Positions 1-12,957 of a stretch of 64,000 nucleotides of DNA are shown one piece after another. The translations under genes and the position numbers were made by a program. The stretch's first letter is position 1. The number at the start of each line of letters is the position of its first letter. Under the pieces are notes generated by a model that made no database searches, had not been told where the DNA came from, and saw only the letters and a program-made list of their open reading frames with translations. This DNA is from Lycorma delicatula (Eukaryota > Arthropoda > Insecta > Hemiptera > Fulgoridae): assembly GCF_047948215.1 (NCBI RefSeq), contig NC_134456.1, positions 68,784,029 through 68,848,028 on the forward strand, given 5' to 3'.

Positions 1-25
<25 letters not shown>
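1..25. repeat. (TA)n microsatellite at window edge
   Basis: Uninterrupted TA dinucleotides open the window and probably continue beyond it. A short CA-rich stretch follows. Confidence 0.95.
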
Positions 26-32
<7 letters not shown>

Positions 33-914
33 CACATACACGCCTATGTTATTCATAATTAAAACTTAAAAAAAAAAATGGTAAAAAAGTAAGAACTTAT
101 GTTAAACTTTCTCTTGTGATATAATGCAATTAAGAGTTGTGTGATTTAGCCGTCTTTTTTTGTTTATTTTTCAACAGTAAACAGTTTAAGCCGATTGTAG
201 TTAGTATTCTTTTACATACTGAGTTTCCATTTTTAATTTCGTCGTGTATTTTCTTTGCTGAGTTTATGTTTACTTGAAGAACCTGATTGATTAATTGACT
301 TTTAAGTTTTTACTTCAATTTCTAATACTTTAATATTTTGTATAATGCTATATACGAATATACATTTACTTTAAATTATTTTAATGTAATCGCTAAAACT
401 TGTTCAATGTTTCTTCAATTAATTTAATTAAATTTGTTATGTTGTTCATTAATTTGATAGTTGTAATAGAATTGTTTGATCTAATTAATTTGATAATTTG
501 ATTAGAAACTTACATTAGTGGATTGACAATTCGATTTCAATAATTGGCCACTTCTTTTACTATCACAACACCGTTTAACACTTACTTTTACAATTTTAGT
601 AAATTCATTACTCTGTAAAATTATGTAATTATCGTACTAAACCAATAAAAGGTTTTTTTCATAATTTTCCGGTTCAATTTTCCCACTTTCAGTTTGAATG
701 CGAAACTCAAGTGACTGAAAATTAGCCTATTAAAGTATAATTAACTCCTTAAATATTATTTCTTTATTAAATTAAATTAATCGTATAATTTTTGAAAATT
801 ATGTTTTATTATAATGAATTAAAGTTTATAATTTTATTAGATATTTTATGCCTAAACGTTTTTTGATAATAATTATGATTAACATCTCTTGAGCTTAAGA
901 GATCAGTGGGAGTT

Positions 915-917
<3 letters not shown>

Positions 918-954
<37 letters not shown>

Positions 955-957
955 CTC

Positions 958-1000
<43 letters not shown>
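918..1000. repeat. Compound (TC)n-(TA)n microsatellite
   Basis: A TC tract of about 31 bases is followed, after a short CTCTTTC interruption, by about 39 bases of TA. The 65-residue Ser/Leu then Ile/Tyr reading frame across it is a translation of the repeat, not a gene. Confidence 0.95.
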
Positions 1001-1006
<6 letters not shown>

Positions 1007-4000
1007 TTTTATTTTCTTTTTGTTGGAAGGTATGTACTGTATTTTAATTATTGCTGTATTAGTGTTGTTTCTTTTTATTATTATTCTTTATAGGAACAAG
1101 TAGTAAACAGAATTGTCGTTTCATAACTATTTTTATTAATAATTTTTTTTAATTTTAATCTCGATTTGTTAAATGTTAATTGTATAATAAATAAAAGTAC
1201 TTAATCTTAATTTAATAAAAGTCTATAACTTTACGTAAGTATTAACTAAAAGACAACTATATTTACATGTAATTTTTAACATTTGTATCCCTTTTAACCA
1301 GTTTAATAGCAACAATATTGGAGTTGAATCGTCATAAGTTTTTTCAAACTCTAGCCATAGTTTTGTTCCGAACCCGGAAGCTTCCTAGTGTACCAGGTAA
1401 ACACTGCTAACACTAAGGTAATCTAAAGACGTTATAAAATCAAAGCGGTTACAGTTTTATCAATAATAATGATTGAAGAGTTAACAAAAAAAACCTGATT
1501 AAAATAAACATAAAAATCATATTTACATTTTTCACTTACGATTGGGCACAATAATACCAAAAAATAAGTATTAGTCATTTTATTGTTAAATTTAATTAAA
1601 ATCATTAAGTCTGGAATCAATATTATTTGGAATCATGCGTTAAACTGAAAGGTAGCAGCACGATTGAGGATAATAACCAGAAAATCTAAAAGATATTTGA
1701 TTAAAATATATTTACAGAAACATTGCCAGTTTGAAGAAAATTCCCGATAAGGTAATTTTATTTTTTTGTTTTTAGTCTTTTTTAATTATAAATCTAAAAA
1801 CATAAGCATTATCTTATTTTATTAAGATATAATTTTGTCTAGTTAAAGTTATGTAAACAAATACGTTAAATAGAAACAATGTTAAAATATATTTTTCCGA
1901 AGTAATCTTCCGTTGAAAAGTAAGAAAAAATAAATAAATGTAAAATTAAACAGAGAAAAAACGAATCGAAACGTAAATAACAGATAATAATCTTCATTTA
2001 TTAAATAAAATGTATACTTTTGAGGTTGGTCCCGAATTAATGGTTATTAATTTGCCGATTTAAAAAAAAATTGCTGGCAGTTAATTTAAAAGAAATTATT
2101 GATAAATATGTGTTTTCTTACGTTTTACTGTGTGTTCTCTTATTTTAATTATTATTTTTTTAAGTGTGTGTATTATCTTTTTAAATTGTATTTTTCTTAA
2201 ATATAGATAGATTTTTAATTATATTATGAAGGTATCTAGATTTAAATACAAGAGATACATTCTATTCATATCTAGTAGCGATTTAAAAAAAAAATAAACA
2301 TTTTAACAATTTTTCCTTGTCTCGCATCTTATGATATGATTTTTGTGTGATTCATAAGAATATGTGAATTACAGTACACGTAAACAATTGGATGGGTATT
2401 TTAAACTTTGTTCGGTTTGTATTTTTGGGATTGTTTTTGTTTAAAGTTCTTAAGTATTCATATAAAAAAGTACTCTGGTATTTTTTTCAAAAGCTACTCT
2501 TAACTTATAAGAAATCATATAGTAATTTTGGGTTAATACAGGTACTAAAACTACAATTTGTGATACGAATTTTACTTCAGCGCTGTGCCAAACTAATGTC
2601 ACGAACTGAGGTTAAGTTTTTATGCATATTTTTCATATTATCGTGTTTCGTGATGTTTTTATTATTTATATTTACAACAGTTTCCCTGTATTTTATAAAT
2701 ACATAATAATGAATTATTTGAGAATAAATAGGATTTTTTTTTTTATCTATTAGTAGTTTTTGTAATAATATACTTGCACATTACTTTAGTATAATATTTT
2801 CTTGATAAAAGAAATTGCTAGATTAATTTTGTTATGTGGTTAACAAATTTTTACAAACAGCTTAATAAAATTTCAAAACGCAGGAAAATTATTTTAAAAT
2901 ATAAAAGATAAATACATAAATTCAACACTACTAGTAGAGCATTTTGTAATTATGGTTTAATATTTGAACAGGATTGATCATACAGCAATAAACTTTTCAC
3001 GTCGTTAATGTATATATCCGTTTTGTTCAAAATTCTATACATATTTAATGGATACTACAATTGTGTACTATTACGAGTTAGGCTAGTGATACAAGGTTAT
3101 TAATTCTTGCGGCAAATATTTGGATGGCGGCCCACAGAAATATTTATGTAAATACGACAAGTATTTGATAACTAACAGTAAAATATTTTACTGAACAGAC
3201 AGTAGTGAATCGGAAAAAATATAATAATAATAATAATATCAGTAATATCACCACAGGTAATATTGACATTATATCTCTAACTTTATAAATCACGTAATAC
3301 TTCATACCTATTAAATCCTTTTAACAATTCATAAATATTTGTTTTTTTATTGTTTATTGAATATGCGGTTAAAAATATTACAATATTTCACTAAATATTT
3401 GCACATAGTACAATACGTTTTGTTTGTTGGTTTTTTATTTATTTTACAGTTTTACTATTTAACAGTCAGTTTTTTGTATACGTGTTAATTAACGGTTCCA
3501 TTTTATGCAAATAAGAATACTCTTAAAATAAATAATGCATTACAATAACAAAAAAATATAATGTTTATTTATTTTTATTTTTTAATCCTAAATAACTGAC
3601 GTAGTCAATAACACAACTTTGAATTAAATACTATAATCTATTTTAATCTTACGCTTGTTTGAAACCGATCATACTTACTGCAATGAATCTGCTATTATGT
3701 TTTTATCTTCATAAGAACGTATAGATATAACCAGTTTCGATAAGTAATTTACAGGTAATTTTCATTACTGATCCGAAAAGAATAAAAATGCAGTACAATA
3801 AATTAAAAAAAAACCTCAATAACTTAATGAAGGTAATTGTGATATGTCAATGTGTCGTTCAGATCATAGGAGCTAATATGCGATGATGTTCTTACAGGAT
3901 ATTATTTTTCGATTTGGTTGTAACACTAAGGTTAAACGTAAAGTAGTTCAGAAGCAGTTCTTTATTGTAAGAAATATTTGCAATTGAATTGTGTAAAATG

Positions 4001-4190
4001 TGCATGTTTTTAAATATCTTTATTTTAATTCTTTCATTTTTTTCACTTGTTCTACTATTTTTTTCTAAATTTATTATTTAAAATTTATCTATAGGCTTAC
4101 TATTAATAAAAATGCATTTATTTTATATTACGTCTTTTTTTTGTAATTACATTTTGTTGTTTTTTTATTGAGCTTGATGATATCACCTCA
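1001..4190. other. AT-rich non-coding stretch
   Basis: No gene is supported here. The longest frame, 104 codons at 2392-2706, is rich in Phe, Leu, Ile and Lys, as expected from chance frames in AT-rich DNA, and has no recognisable domain. Short A/T homopolymers and an AAT triplet run near 3223-3238 are present. Confidence 0.6.
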
Positions 4191-4199
4191 TAAACTTGA

Positions 4200-4325
4200 A
4201 ACTTGTGGGAGGAATATGGAAATGAAGATTTTTACCGTATGATAGGTGCCATGCGTGACCGGTATTCGAACCCAGGACCTCCGGATGAAAGGTCGAGAAT
4301 TTACTATTGTGCCAAGGAGATCGGC
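4200..4325 (-). repeat. tRNA-derived SINE fragment (SINE family 2)
   Basis: On the minus strand there is a tRNA-like head with an A-box-like sequence (TGGCACAATAGT, complement at 4303-4314) and an excellent B box (GGTTCGAATAC, complement at 4262-4272). Between them lies CTTTCATCCGGAGGTCC, shared with the copy at 45.4 kb, and the tail after the head also resembles that copy. The 84-codon frame that begins inside it (4246-4500) is not a gene. No target duplication could be fixed, so the ends are approximate. Pol III transcription of an intact copy is known for tRNA-derived SINEs; activity here is not implied. Confidence 0.75.
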
Positions 4326-4329
4326 AATT

Positions 4330-7300
4330 TATATTATAATTTTAAATGACAATACTTACATTTACCTCTTTAGCTTCAAATTATTTATTATTACCGTCTT
4401 AATTATGATTATCTTTATTATTGGTAAAGGAATGGCAACTTTCATGTCCAGCTGGACTGGTTTTATTAACTTAACCTTTCTCAAAAAGGCAAAAAATTAA
4501 TCAACATACTCATACACAAATTCGTCTCTCTACCTTTCTTTTGTTTTCGGAAACTACTACTTATGACACGGTCTAAAAATCCTTTTATTACATTGCACAC
4601 GGGCTTCAAAACTTATAACACTTCGTCCTGGTAACGCATGTTCATTTAGGTCTGACATGTGGTAATTAAAATTTATTGTAATAAACGATATATCGTTCAC
4701 ATTTCTAAACTTTTTAAGATTGTTGTGTACTGTCCTTTTATTACAAAATTTTTTTTTAACATTTTAATCTTTCTATTATAGCCACTTTCGTCGGGTAAAA
4801 TAAAGGCTTTATCAAGTAACAAGATGACATTCCCAGCTTTCATTTCTTATTTCACCTTAAAAAGTGTAGCAGTAGTTATTGAAATTAATGAATAAATCGT
4901 AATGTTATATTTCGTAAAAGAATTTTAATCCTTTTTTTAAAGAAGGTTATTTCATCCTATAAATAAAATCTCATTGCATTCAGATCCTTTTTCTTATTAA
5001 CTTAAATCTAATTTTCTACTGGTGTTTTAATCCGTTAGATTATTGTTTTGACGTAACGTAAACGAAACAAACCCTTTAACTCGGTTACAATGTGTAATGT
5101 TTTCTTTACGGTCGGACGTCAGTATTATAGCACTCAGTTGTCTGTATCGGAAAGGATTAGTGGGGATTATGGATTCCCTATTCAGAATTGGAGGGTAAAG
5201 GAAGACGGACGTGTTGCTTTTTACAATCGTCTTCCAGGCTATTTACTGATCAGGACGTGTTTTGTTTGCTAAGTCTTAACACTGTCACTCCCATTTCCCC
5301 TCTTCCCCTTCTCTAAAATTCTCTCATTTGTTCCCCTTCTCTTTAGACTCTTAACTTTCTCGATACTATCTTCTGTTTTTACTGGTATTATACTTTTCTT
5401 TTTCTCAGAATTCAGAGCTTTCCTTTTTTTATTTCATTTCTATTGTAGGCGTCATTCTCATTTAATGTTACTTTCTTAGATTTTAACGGTTTACTTTCGT
5501 GTAGTTATTTTAAATAATAAACACACTTCAGCGCAGGCCACATGTACTCACACAAATTATGAGTACAAACATACCGTTTCGAACTAAATATATTTCGGGT
5601 TATGTACATACTTGGCGAGGTAGAAAATCATTTTTTACTAAAATATTTATTGAAGATATCGTCGAATTTTCTTTAACAAAATCACCTTCCTTTAAATCTG
5701 TTTTTTATAAATAGTGTAAGTTGTTTTCATCATATTTTTAATAGATTTGTTTGATGATAAGTAAACACTGGTTTTCTTTATCATAAAAAAAATACGAAAC
5801 AAAGTAAAATTACGGTTAGGTACGAGTGAACCGATTTATTCACAAACAGTTTTCTTTCAAATATTGTATGACAACAACCGTAAAAAATATAGTCTCTCTT
5901 TTTTTAAGTAAACCGGTCTTCTATCTTTCTTATCGTAAAGGTCAGTAAATTTGATTTTTCTTTTACATAACCTGTTTATAATTTCTGTTGCGGTCTAGTA
6001 TGTATTTCTTAATGATGTTATCATTCGATAAATTCGCAACTAATGTAAAGCTTATAAGTAATTAGGTTAATAGAAGTCGAGGGCAGATCGTAAAATGAAA
6101 TCCGTAACTTCTAATTCTGAATAACACCTTCATAGAACATTCAATAGATACTAAAATATCACCGAAATGAAAGCCGATGGGAAAACTTTATCAGCTTCAG
6201 AGAGAATTTGAGAAGATAATAAGATTTGGTGAAGAGAAAATAATGTGGTAGATTATTGAAGCCATTCGGCATACACTGTTTAAATTTGCTTCAACAATTA
6301 CACTGAGCTGAAATTATATCAGTAATACTCGTTGTAGGAGTAATAGTACATTAAACTTACAAAAGCGCAGTTATACATACAGGATTTCTTTGTGAACTAT
6401 TTGAGAAGACCACTAAGGAGACACGATGTATTTCCTAATTTATATTTTTATTGAAGAGAACGAAATCTGAAACGATTTCATCAAAAAAATAGATTAAGAT
6501 TTCTTTTAATTTACGTAAAGATGAGTTTTCCGTTTAAAAATATTAAAACTTTATTAGAACTGACTTTTTAAATTTTTACAGGCGACATTTTTCGTAAGCG
6601 CACTTTTGTCTACTAATTTTCTGAATTGTGCTTTTGGCATTAAGAATTTAATTTGTTGTAGTGTAGAGAAAACATTTACGAATAATGTTCCTGTTTTAAG
6701 AATACTTGATCTAATAATACTAATCACATTTCTGCTGAGTTGTCAGAGAATGAAATACATTATTCCATAACAAAAAGGAGTACATTAATTTTTGCTCTAA
6801 ACTGTTTGATCAAATCCTTTTCTTTTTGTTTGACTAGAGTAAAACATGTGAGATGTAATCTGAGTTTTTCAGAGTAAGAGTATTCATTCTATTCCCGATT
6901 AATCTGTTTGTTGAAAGAAGTAAAGATGTCATTTGTTTGCAAAATAAGTGTCATCTGCACTAAGGTTGGACTGAAATATTGATGTGTAATATTGTACTGT
7001 AACAAGACCAGTATAACAGATCTGAATAACAAATTTCCACCAATTAAGAAGAAAGTAGTTGAAAATATAATAATAGGAGAATCCAGAAAGAACTAAAAGA
7101 AACCGTTTTAGTGAAGGTAACAGGCCGTTTAACAATCGTCTTTTGCAATATTGCCTGCCCACTGACTCACTAAACAGATATTGTTCCATGAGAAGAGTTC
7201 CGCACGAAGGTTTGGAATTTCATTGGAAAATGCGAGGGCGGTCGATCATTGTCACGCTTCGAGTTGGGTCCGGTCCGGCAGGTAAAGTGATTACTAGTAT

Positions 7301-7600
7301 AAATACTTCGGGGAATACCAATTAAAAATCAGTTCTGCGAATCAGTCTAACCGGGACATTATGATGTCAGACTACGAGATGAGAGTGCTACGATAGAAGA
7401 GTTATTATGCTAATTCGACGCGATTAAAGTAACGTTTCAAGTAACTCCAGTGTGGACAGTGCACAAAAACAAGAAATGGTTCGGTGATTTTTTGTAAGAC
7501 TACAAGTGAAAGAGATAATATACTGAATTTCATTCATAAATTGTTCGGATAGTTTTATTTGGGAACAGCAAAGGTATTTGCAATTAAAGAACTTTTAATA
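4330..7600. other. AT-rich non-coding stretch with two less AT-rich patches
   Basis: Two patches (about 5095-5265 and 7190-7330) are visibly less AT-rich than their surroundings and carry 60-codon frames (5090-5272 and 7143-7325). Neither frame shows a recognisable domain. They may be old repeat fragments. A pyrimidine-rich tract lies at 5285-5350. No other feature seen. Confidence 0.5.
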
Positions 7601-7601
7601 C

Positions 7602-7614
7602 AAGACTAGTGGTT
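7602..7614. repeat. Left target-site duplication of the SINE
   Basis: AAGACTAGTGGTT, repeated exactly at 7920-7932 on the other side of the 305-bp SINE. Confidence 0.92.
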
Positions 7615-7919
7615 TCTCTTTTCTTTTCTTTTTCCTGTTTAGTCTCCGGTAACTACCGTTTAGATAATTCTTCAGAGGATGAATAAGGATGATATGTATG
7701 AGTGTAAATGAAGTGTAGTCTTGTACATTCTCAGTTCGACCATTCCTGAAATGTGTGGTTAATTGAAACCCAACCACCAAAGAACACCGGTATCCACGAT
7801 TTAGTATTCAAATCCGGGTAAAAATAACTGGCTTTACTAGGACTCGAACGCTGTAACTCTCGACTTCCAAATCAGCTGATTTGGGAAGACGGGTTAACCA
7901 CTAGACCAACCCGGTGGGT
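7615..7919 (-). repeat. Complete tRNA-derived SINE with target-site duplication (SINE family 1)
   Basis: A 305-bp retroposon in minus orientation. Its tRNA-like 5' head carries an A box (TGGTCTAGTGG, complement at 7898-7908) and a B box (GTTCGAGTCC, complement at 7840-7849) with tRNA-like spacing. Where the anticodon arm would be, there is an 18-bp perfect palindrome, CCAAATCAGCTGATTTGG, at 7867-7884. The tail, at the left edge on the + strand, is A-rich with AAAAG repeats. The 13-bp direct repeat AAGACTAGTGGTT at 7602-7614 and 7920-7932 flanks the insertion exactly. SINEs of this kind are transcribed by Pol III and mobilised by a partner LINE, which I cannot identify here. The 61-codon frame at 7595-7780 is part of the SINE body. 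Confidence 0.92.
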
Positions 7920-7932
7920 AAGACTAGTGGTT
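7920..7932. repeat. Right target-site duplication of the SINE
   Basis: Second exact copy of AAGACTAGTGGTT, directly abutting the tRNA-like head. Confidence 0.92.
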
Positions 7933-8038
7933 AAAAGTGTTAAGCCTGACGTTCATGCTATTGTCATTTGTCAATGGATCTGAATTCTGATTTTCATTAT
8001 TTATCTATCTGTGAATAAATCCTGTGTTTATCACTGTT

Positions 8039-8078
8039 TATTATTATTATTATTATTATTACTACTACTACTATTATT
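8039..8078. repeat. (ATT)n / (ACT)n triplet repeat
   Basis: About nine ATT units pass into ACT units and back to ATT. Flanking sequence to 8160 stays T-rich with scattered ATT. Confidence 0.9.
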
Positions 8079-8310
8079 GTTGGTGGTTGTGATTACTACG
8101 ATAATTTTTTTTATTTATTGTTGTCATTATTATTGACTTGTCTTGTTTTACTATGTTCTTTAAGTAATAAATTGTAATTGTATAAACATATTCTATTATC
8201 AATCTCTCAATATTCTAATCGAGCCGCAAACACGCGACAATATACTAGTTCACTAAAGAATTCTACTAGTAACTACTTCACTCCTTACTTTACATGGTGA
8301 ACGTAGATTA

Positions 8311-9398
8311 TTTTTAATAGTAATTACAGCTAATTGAACTTGTAAAACTGAGTAAGTAGCGATTTTTTTTCCTTCTAATATACTTAATGTCATATTTTAT
8401 GAAGAACAATTTTTTTCGGAATTCTAAAACAAAGGAATTAAAAATGAAACATGCAGTCTTAATGTATTAAATCAAATTTAATAGAAGAGCATGGCGAAAA
8501 CATGTGCAATTGTACTGAACATAAACCCGAGTAGCATCAGTATATCAGACTCGAACGTAAAGCATAAACCCAACAGAAGCAATAGTAGTACAGAGTTGTA
8601 TGTTCACATATACGACTGTATTGAATTTTATGAACTGTAATACATACTTATTATCTTTGAAAATTGACATGTAATTTTTTTGAGTGACGATAACCAAACT
8701 AGTATTTGGTTATTGCACGTAACTTATATAAATCATTAACCTGAAAATGAGGTATTTAAGGGCAATATATCTATTTCAATTAATTTACTGAATGTGGATT
8801 TGTGTTTATATCTATAGAATACCGGTTCGTTTTTTGTTTTACTACCGTTTAATTGGGGCCAACACGGCTTAATTTCCAAGGATTATAAAGAATAATTTTC
8901 AGTACAGTAAACTACAGATGTGAATGAAAGTGAATAATTCATTGCAATGAGTGGTGCAGAGAGGTTCTAGCGGTATCGGTGGTGGAACTGATGGCGAAAG
9001 TGGTGATGGCGACGATGCGGTGGTGGCTACGGGAGATTGTATGTTGTATTGTGGAGGAAGGGGTGGTTGTATTTATAACGGCAATTCTGTGCTTCTGTCA
9101 CCACACAAACACATATACGACTGTATTGTCATTGCTTCTGGTCGGTTTATGCTTTATGTTCCAGTCTGATATACTGGCTAGTCGGGTTTATGTTCAGTCC
9201 AATTGTACATGTCTTCGCCATTCTCTTCTATTAAATCTGATATAATAACAAATTAATGGCTCTATGTTTCATTTTTATTTCTTTTATTTCAGAATTTTTT
9301 TAAACTGTTTTTCATAAATTATGTCATTATTAAGTAGAAGGAAAAATTGTTACATACTCGATTTAAGTTTAATTTGTCGTGATTATTATTAAGAATAA
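8311..9398. repeat. Foldback element with ~280-bp inverted arms
   Basis: The left arm (about 8311-8592) read on the minus strand matches the right arm (about 9127-9398) on the plus strand. Shared blocks include the stretch containing TCTGATATACTG, one with CGGGTTTATGTTCAGT, TCTTCTATTAAAT and ATGTTTCATTTTTA. The arms differ at many positions and by small indels, so the structure is old. The central spacer (8593-9126) contains ACATATACGACTGTATTG at both inner arm edges (about 8608 and 9111) as a direct, not inverted, repeat, plus a GGTGG-rich patch. The overlapping 72- and 88-codon frames at 8951-9245 fall in this patch and the right arm and are not credible genes. No transposase seen. Confidence 0.8.
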
Positions 9399-9399
9399 A

Positions 9400-11235
9400 A
9401 GTAAAAATTCTTGAAAGAAAAACTCTATGAAATAATGTTTTGACAGTAGTATCATAAAAATAAAAATACCACGATTTAAATTAATTTGAAAATTTCTAGA
9501 CTTGAATAAAAATAAGTAAATAAATAATATTAAATATCAGTCAGGAGTGAAGTTAATATGGTGTAGCTAAATTACTTCTATATACCTGTATGTGCATTTT
9601 GACATAGTATAGTATATTTGTCTGGTATATTATTAGTTTAAACCCTCCGTAGACCAAGATATATTATACTAATTAACGGACTGATTATAAAAAAAAAACA
9701 ACACGCACTTAGACATTATTATCTTCAAGAGTGGACAAGAATAAATAGATAGAAATTGGAGGGGGAAAATTTGGAATATATTGTAAAAATTTACCTTTAG
9801 TGAGATTTTCTACACGCAAAAAGGATGATTAAATTTTTATGCGATATTATCATTTTTAAATAATTTAAACCCCACACTAAAAAAAAGTTACATTCTTTTA
9901 AAGCTGTAATAAAAATTTACGAGGAAGTATTTGAATTTAATTACTAATCAATTATATCGGTTTCAAAAGATATTGTTTACTAAAATATTAATAACGTTTG
10001 GCGCTAAAATTATAAATAAGACTATAAAAATGGGGGAAATTAATAGAAATATCTATTTTTAACTGTTAGCTCTATTTCATTTAGTTACGGTTTCTAGAAG
10101 TTAAATATAGGTGAATGAATATTTTCCGGTACGATGAATTTTTTAGTGTCCCCTAGGAACACTGACCATCTTGAGTCGATATACTCCTTGCACGTTAACT
10201 TTAATAGAACGCATTTCCTTATGACGTTTTATTCGTGAAATTCTTTTAACTAAAATGTTTGGGAGTGTAATAGGAAATAAAAGTTTAACGAAATAAATGT
10301 AGTAAGACTGATTACGTCATTAGGATAATTTAAAATAATACAAAAGCTATGTACGTCTACTTTTAATATTTATTTTACAATTAAATAAATCTTTTGTAAT
10401 ACTTTTTAAAATAAGTGGGTGTTTGTGTTATTAACGCACGTGTATTTGTATTTACTGATGATGAAATACGATGTTAGCAGTATTTGCGTGCTGGATCCAT
10501 AGCTCTATTATCAATCATGCTACCTTACATCCTGAACCGCATTAATATACGTCAATACACTTTCCCCGCATAATGTGGCAGTGGCGGCGGCGGCGGCCTT
10601 TATAAATCATATACCACACTCCTTCTTCTTCGTCTTCAACCTACCTTCCGACCACCGACCTTATCCGTCCTATTATGTTACACCATTAGGCTGGTTTATA
10701 CGCATTGATTCTTTGTTACACAAAACTCGCTTCAACGAATGAAAAATCAGCAAACGGGTACACTTTACAAGAAGTAATACATTACATTTATTGATGTATA
10801 CGGCTGGTAAACCTATAACAGATTGAGCGTGCGCATATTTTCCCACACATGCACACAGCCTTTTTGTTCAGCCACCTAGCTTAATCTGTTGCAGTTTACA
10901 ATAGGGTATTTTAACCGGTAGATTTACTTTAATGTACCGTTAATATAATATTTATGTAGTGTAAAAATAAGTTGTCTTAGTAATCTATACAATATTAGTA
11001 GATTAAAAATACTTAATCTTAACTCGTATAAGCCGATTTAATAAGAACTAATTAAGATTAAAACGGAAAATAATTTTTTTAATGAATATTATGATATAAA
11101 AGTATCCCTTTTTTTTAATAAATAAATAATATTCTTGAAGTAAATGTCAAATCAAACAGATGAGAAAACATTAAAATCTAGTTAGATCACTTTGCTTTCA
11201 TGAGGAGCTTACATATCATTGAACTTACTACTGTT
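9400..11235. other. AT-rich stretch with a (GGC)n patch
   Basis: No gene supported. About 10560-10690 is unusually GC-rich: a GGC triplet run followed by CTTTATAAATC and a CTT/CTTC-rich stretch. It could be a promoter or 5' UTR remnant, but no reading frame or splice site confirms that. The rest is AT-rich with A and T runs. Confidence 0.45.
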
Positions 11236-11236
11236 A

Positions 11237-11641
11237 AAAATCTGATGTGGACACCACATGACTTTCTTGTACGCCTATTAAATTGCATATACACATTGTT
11301 TTTTTTAAATCAGAAATATCGTCTTATGAAATATCGTTGAAAAGCTCTCAATGAGAGCAGCTATGAAAAAGTCCAAAACGCAGTTTTTTTTTTTGATTTT
11401 GGGCTTTTTTAAACACTTTTGGTTCAGTCGATTGCAATCAAAATGGGAGTAGCACAACTAGAAGTTAAAACACTCCTAAATCCAAAATTTCAACAACCTA
11501 CGGCTAACCGTTTTTGAGATATATACGCACATAGGTATGTACAGACGTCACGCCAAAACTAGTCAAAATGGATATTTCCGTTGAAATATGGAAACCCAAC
11601 TTTTTTGAGATCACAATACTTCCTGTACTTTGAAGTAAAAA
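11237..11641 (-). repeat. Family A repeat, copy 1 (internally shortened)
   Basis: Minus-oriented copy of the interspersed repeat also found at 34.9, 38.3, 39.6, 40.5 and 45.5 kb. It shows the hairpin end (ATGTGGACACCACAT), the segment containing CGATTGCAATCAAAA, the block around ACTAGAAGTTAAAACACTCCTAAATCC and the end matching CAATACTTCCTGTACTTTG. It is about 400 bp against 656-716 bp for the larger copies, lacking most of the AT-rich middle. No coding capacity. Confidence 0.85.
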
Positions 11642-11659
11642 AAATTGCTAATACTATTT

Positions 11660-12880
11660 AAAATGTGATATATATTTTCAACAAAACACTTTACAACCAA
11701 CGGTTAAATCAATTTTTACTGTATGGAGCAATGGTATTTTCTTAGATGATTAAAGCCTTTGTTACATATATTTTGTAAAACGATGATTACTGTTGAGTGA
11801 AAAATTATTTTAATTCAAAGAATTAAGTCATACATTTAAATCAATCAATCGAAGGCTGTTTTAAAAAATTTAGGTTATACGGATGGGTAATAATCACAAT
11901 ATAAAGCATGTTTTTTCTCTGAATATGTCAACTCTGGATAAAATAAGAAAGTACATTAATATCTTTTTCTGGAAAAATTTGACGTACTGTTAGATTGAAA
12001 TGAATATCTACAATAATTTCTTGAAAAATATTTTTTCAGTTAATACACGGAATTTTCTAGATTTTATTTAATTATAACGATTCAATAATCAATTTTCGAA
12101 CGAAACGTAAACATTTGTATTAATCTTTTTTTTAATTAGTTATTCAAAACAAATGTAACATACTCATTTCATAATGTTTTTATTATTATTCCGTTATTAG
12201 TTGATTTATCTATGTTCTACTCTGGACAATGTGATGCAACACTTACGAATTATTATCAATTTATATTTACCTATACCGACTACCATTAAAAACTAGTGGA
12301 AATTACTGGTAATAAATTGTATTAATGTAACAGTAACTAGAAATTTTAATTTATGTAGTAATTTTTTTAATTCACTGACAAAGTTTTTTTGTCTTTTATT
12401 AAAAAAAAAAAAGAGATGAAAAGAAAAATTGTATACAGCAGTTTAATAATATAAAGTTAATTTTCATAGCTTACTGTATGTACTCCTGTGTTATGTTCAC
12501 ATGTATACGTGCTGTGTTCACGTAACGTCACGTTACATTGCTGCTTCTGTTATGAATTCACATGTTTGCCGAAGGGCGTTCAACTATTCAATGAAATCGC
12601 TTTTGTGCATTGCTTTGTGAACATTGATATACATACGCATATTATATAGTAGTGTATACAAATATTCATCTCTTTATTAGCCTCCTATATTTTAATTTTT
12701 ACTTCATTTGTTATGTTCACCGTCGACAGAACACATTTTTTGTTTCATATCTTGCTTACTTGTTAAAAATTTTGGTTTTTAACCAGCTAGTTTCACTACA
12801 GTTTATAACTTTCTTTACTGCTTTAAAAACGTTTTATTAAATATATTTATCACATTATGGCCTTTTTACAGACTATGAAT
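11660..12880. other. AT-rich non-coding stretch
   Basis: Nothing beyond short homopolymers. The 62-codon frame at 12652-12840 is hydrophobic and AT-driven with no recognisable domain. Confidence 0.5.
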
Positions 12881-12957
12881 ATAGGAGTGGTAATGTGTAT
12901 TAACTGTATGAATGTTGTTTCCTTCAGTAGCTTTACAGATTCAACCAATTACAACCA

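Noticed and set aside
906..1103. 65-codon Ser/Leu and Ile/Tyr frame
   Set aside because: Reads through the TC-TA microsatellite.
2392..2706. 104-codon plus-strand frame as a possible membrane protein
   Set aside because: Phe/Leu/Ile/Lys-rich composition is what AT-rich DNA yields by chance; no domain, no splice or start context, no homologous motif recognised.
4200..4325. A functional tRNA gene on the minus strand
   Set aside because: tRNA-like promoter boxes without a foldable acceptor stem; the body matches the SINE copy at 45.4 kb.
7835..7919. A functional tRNA gene on the minus strand
   Set aside because: A and B boxes are present, but the anticodon arm is an 18-bp palindrome, the acceptor stem is not closed, and the unit is a SINE with a tail and target duplication.
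8951..9245. Gly-rich 72-codon frame and overlapping 88-codon frame
   Set aside because: Lie in the spacer and right arm of a foldback repeat; the Gly run comes from a GGTGG-rich patch.
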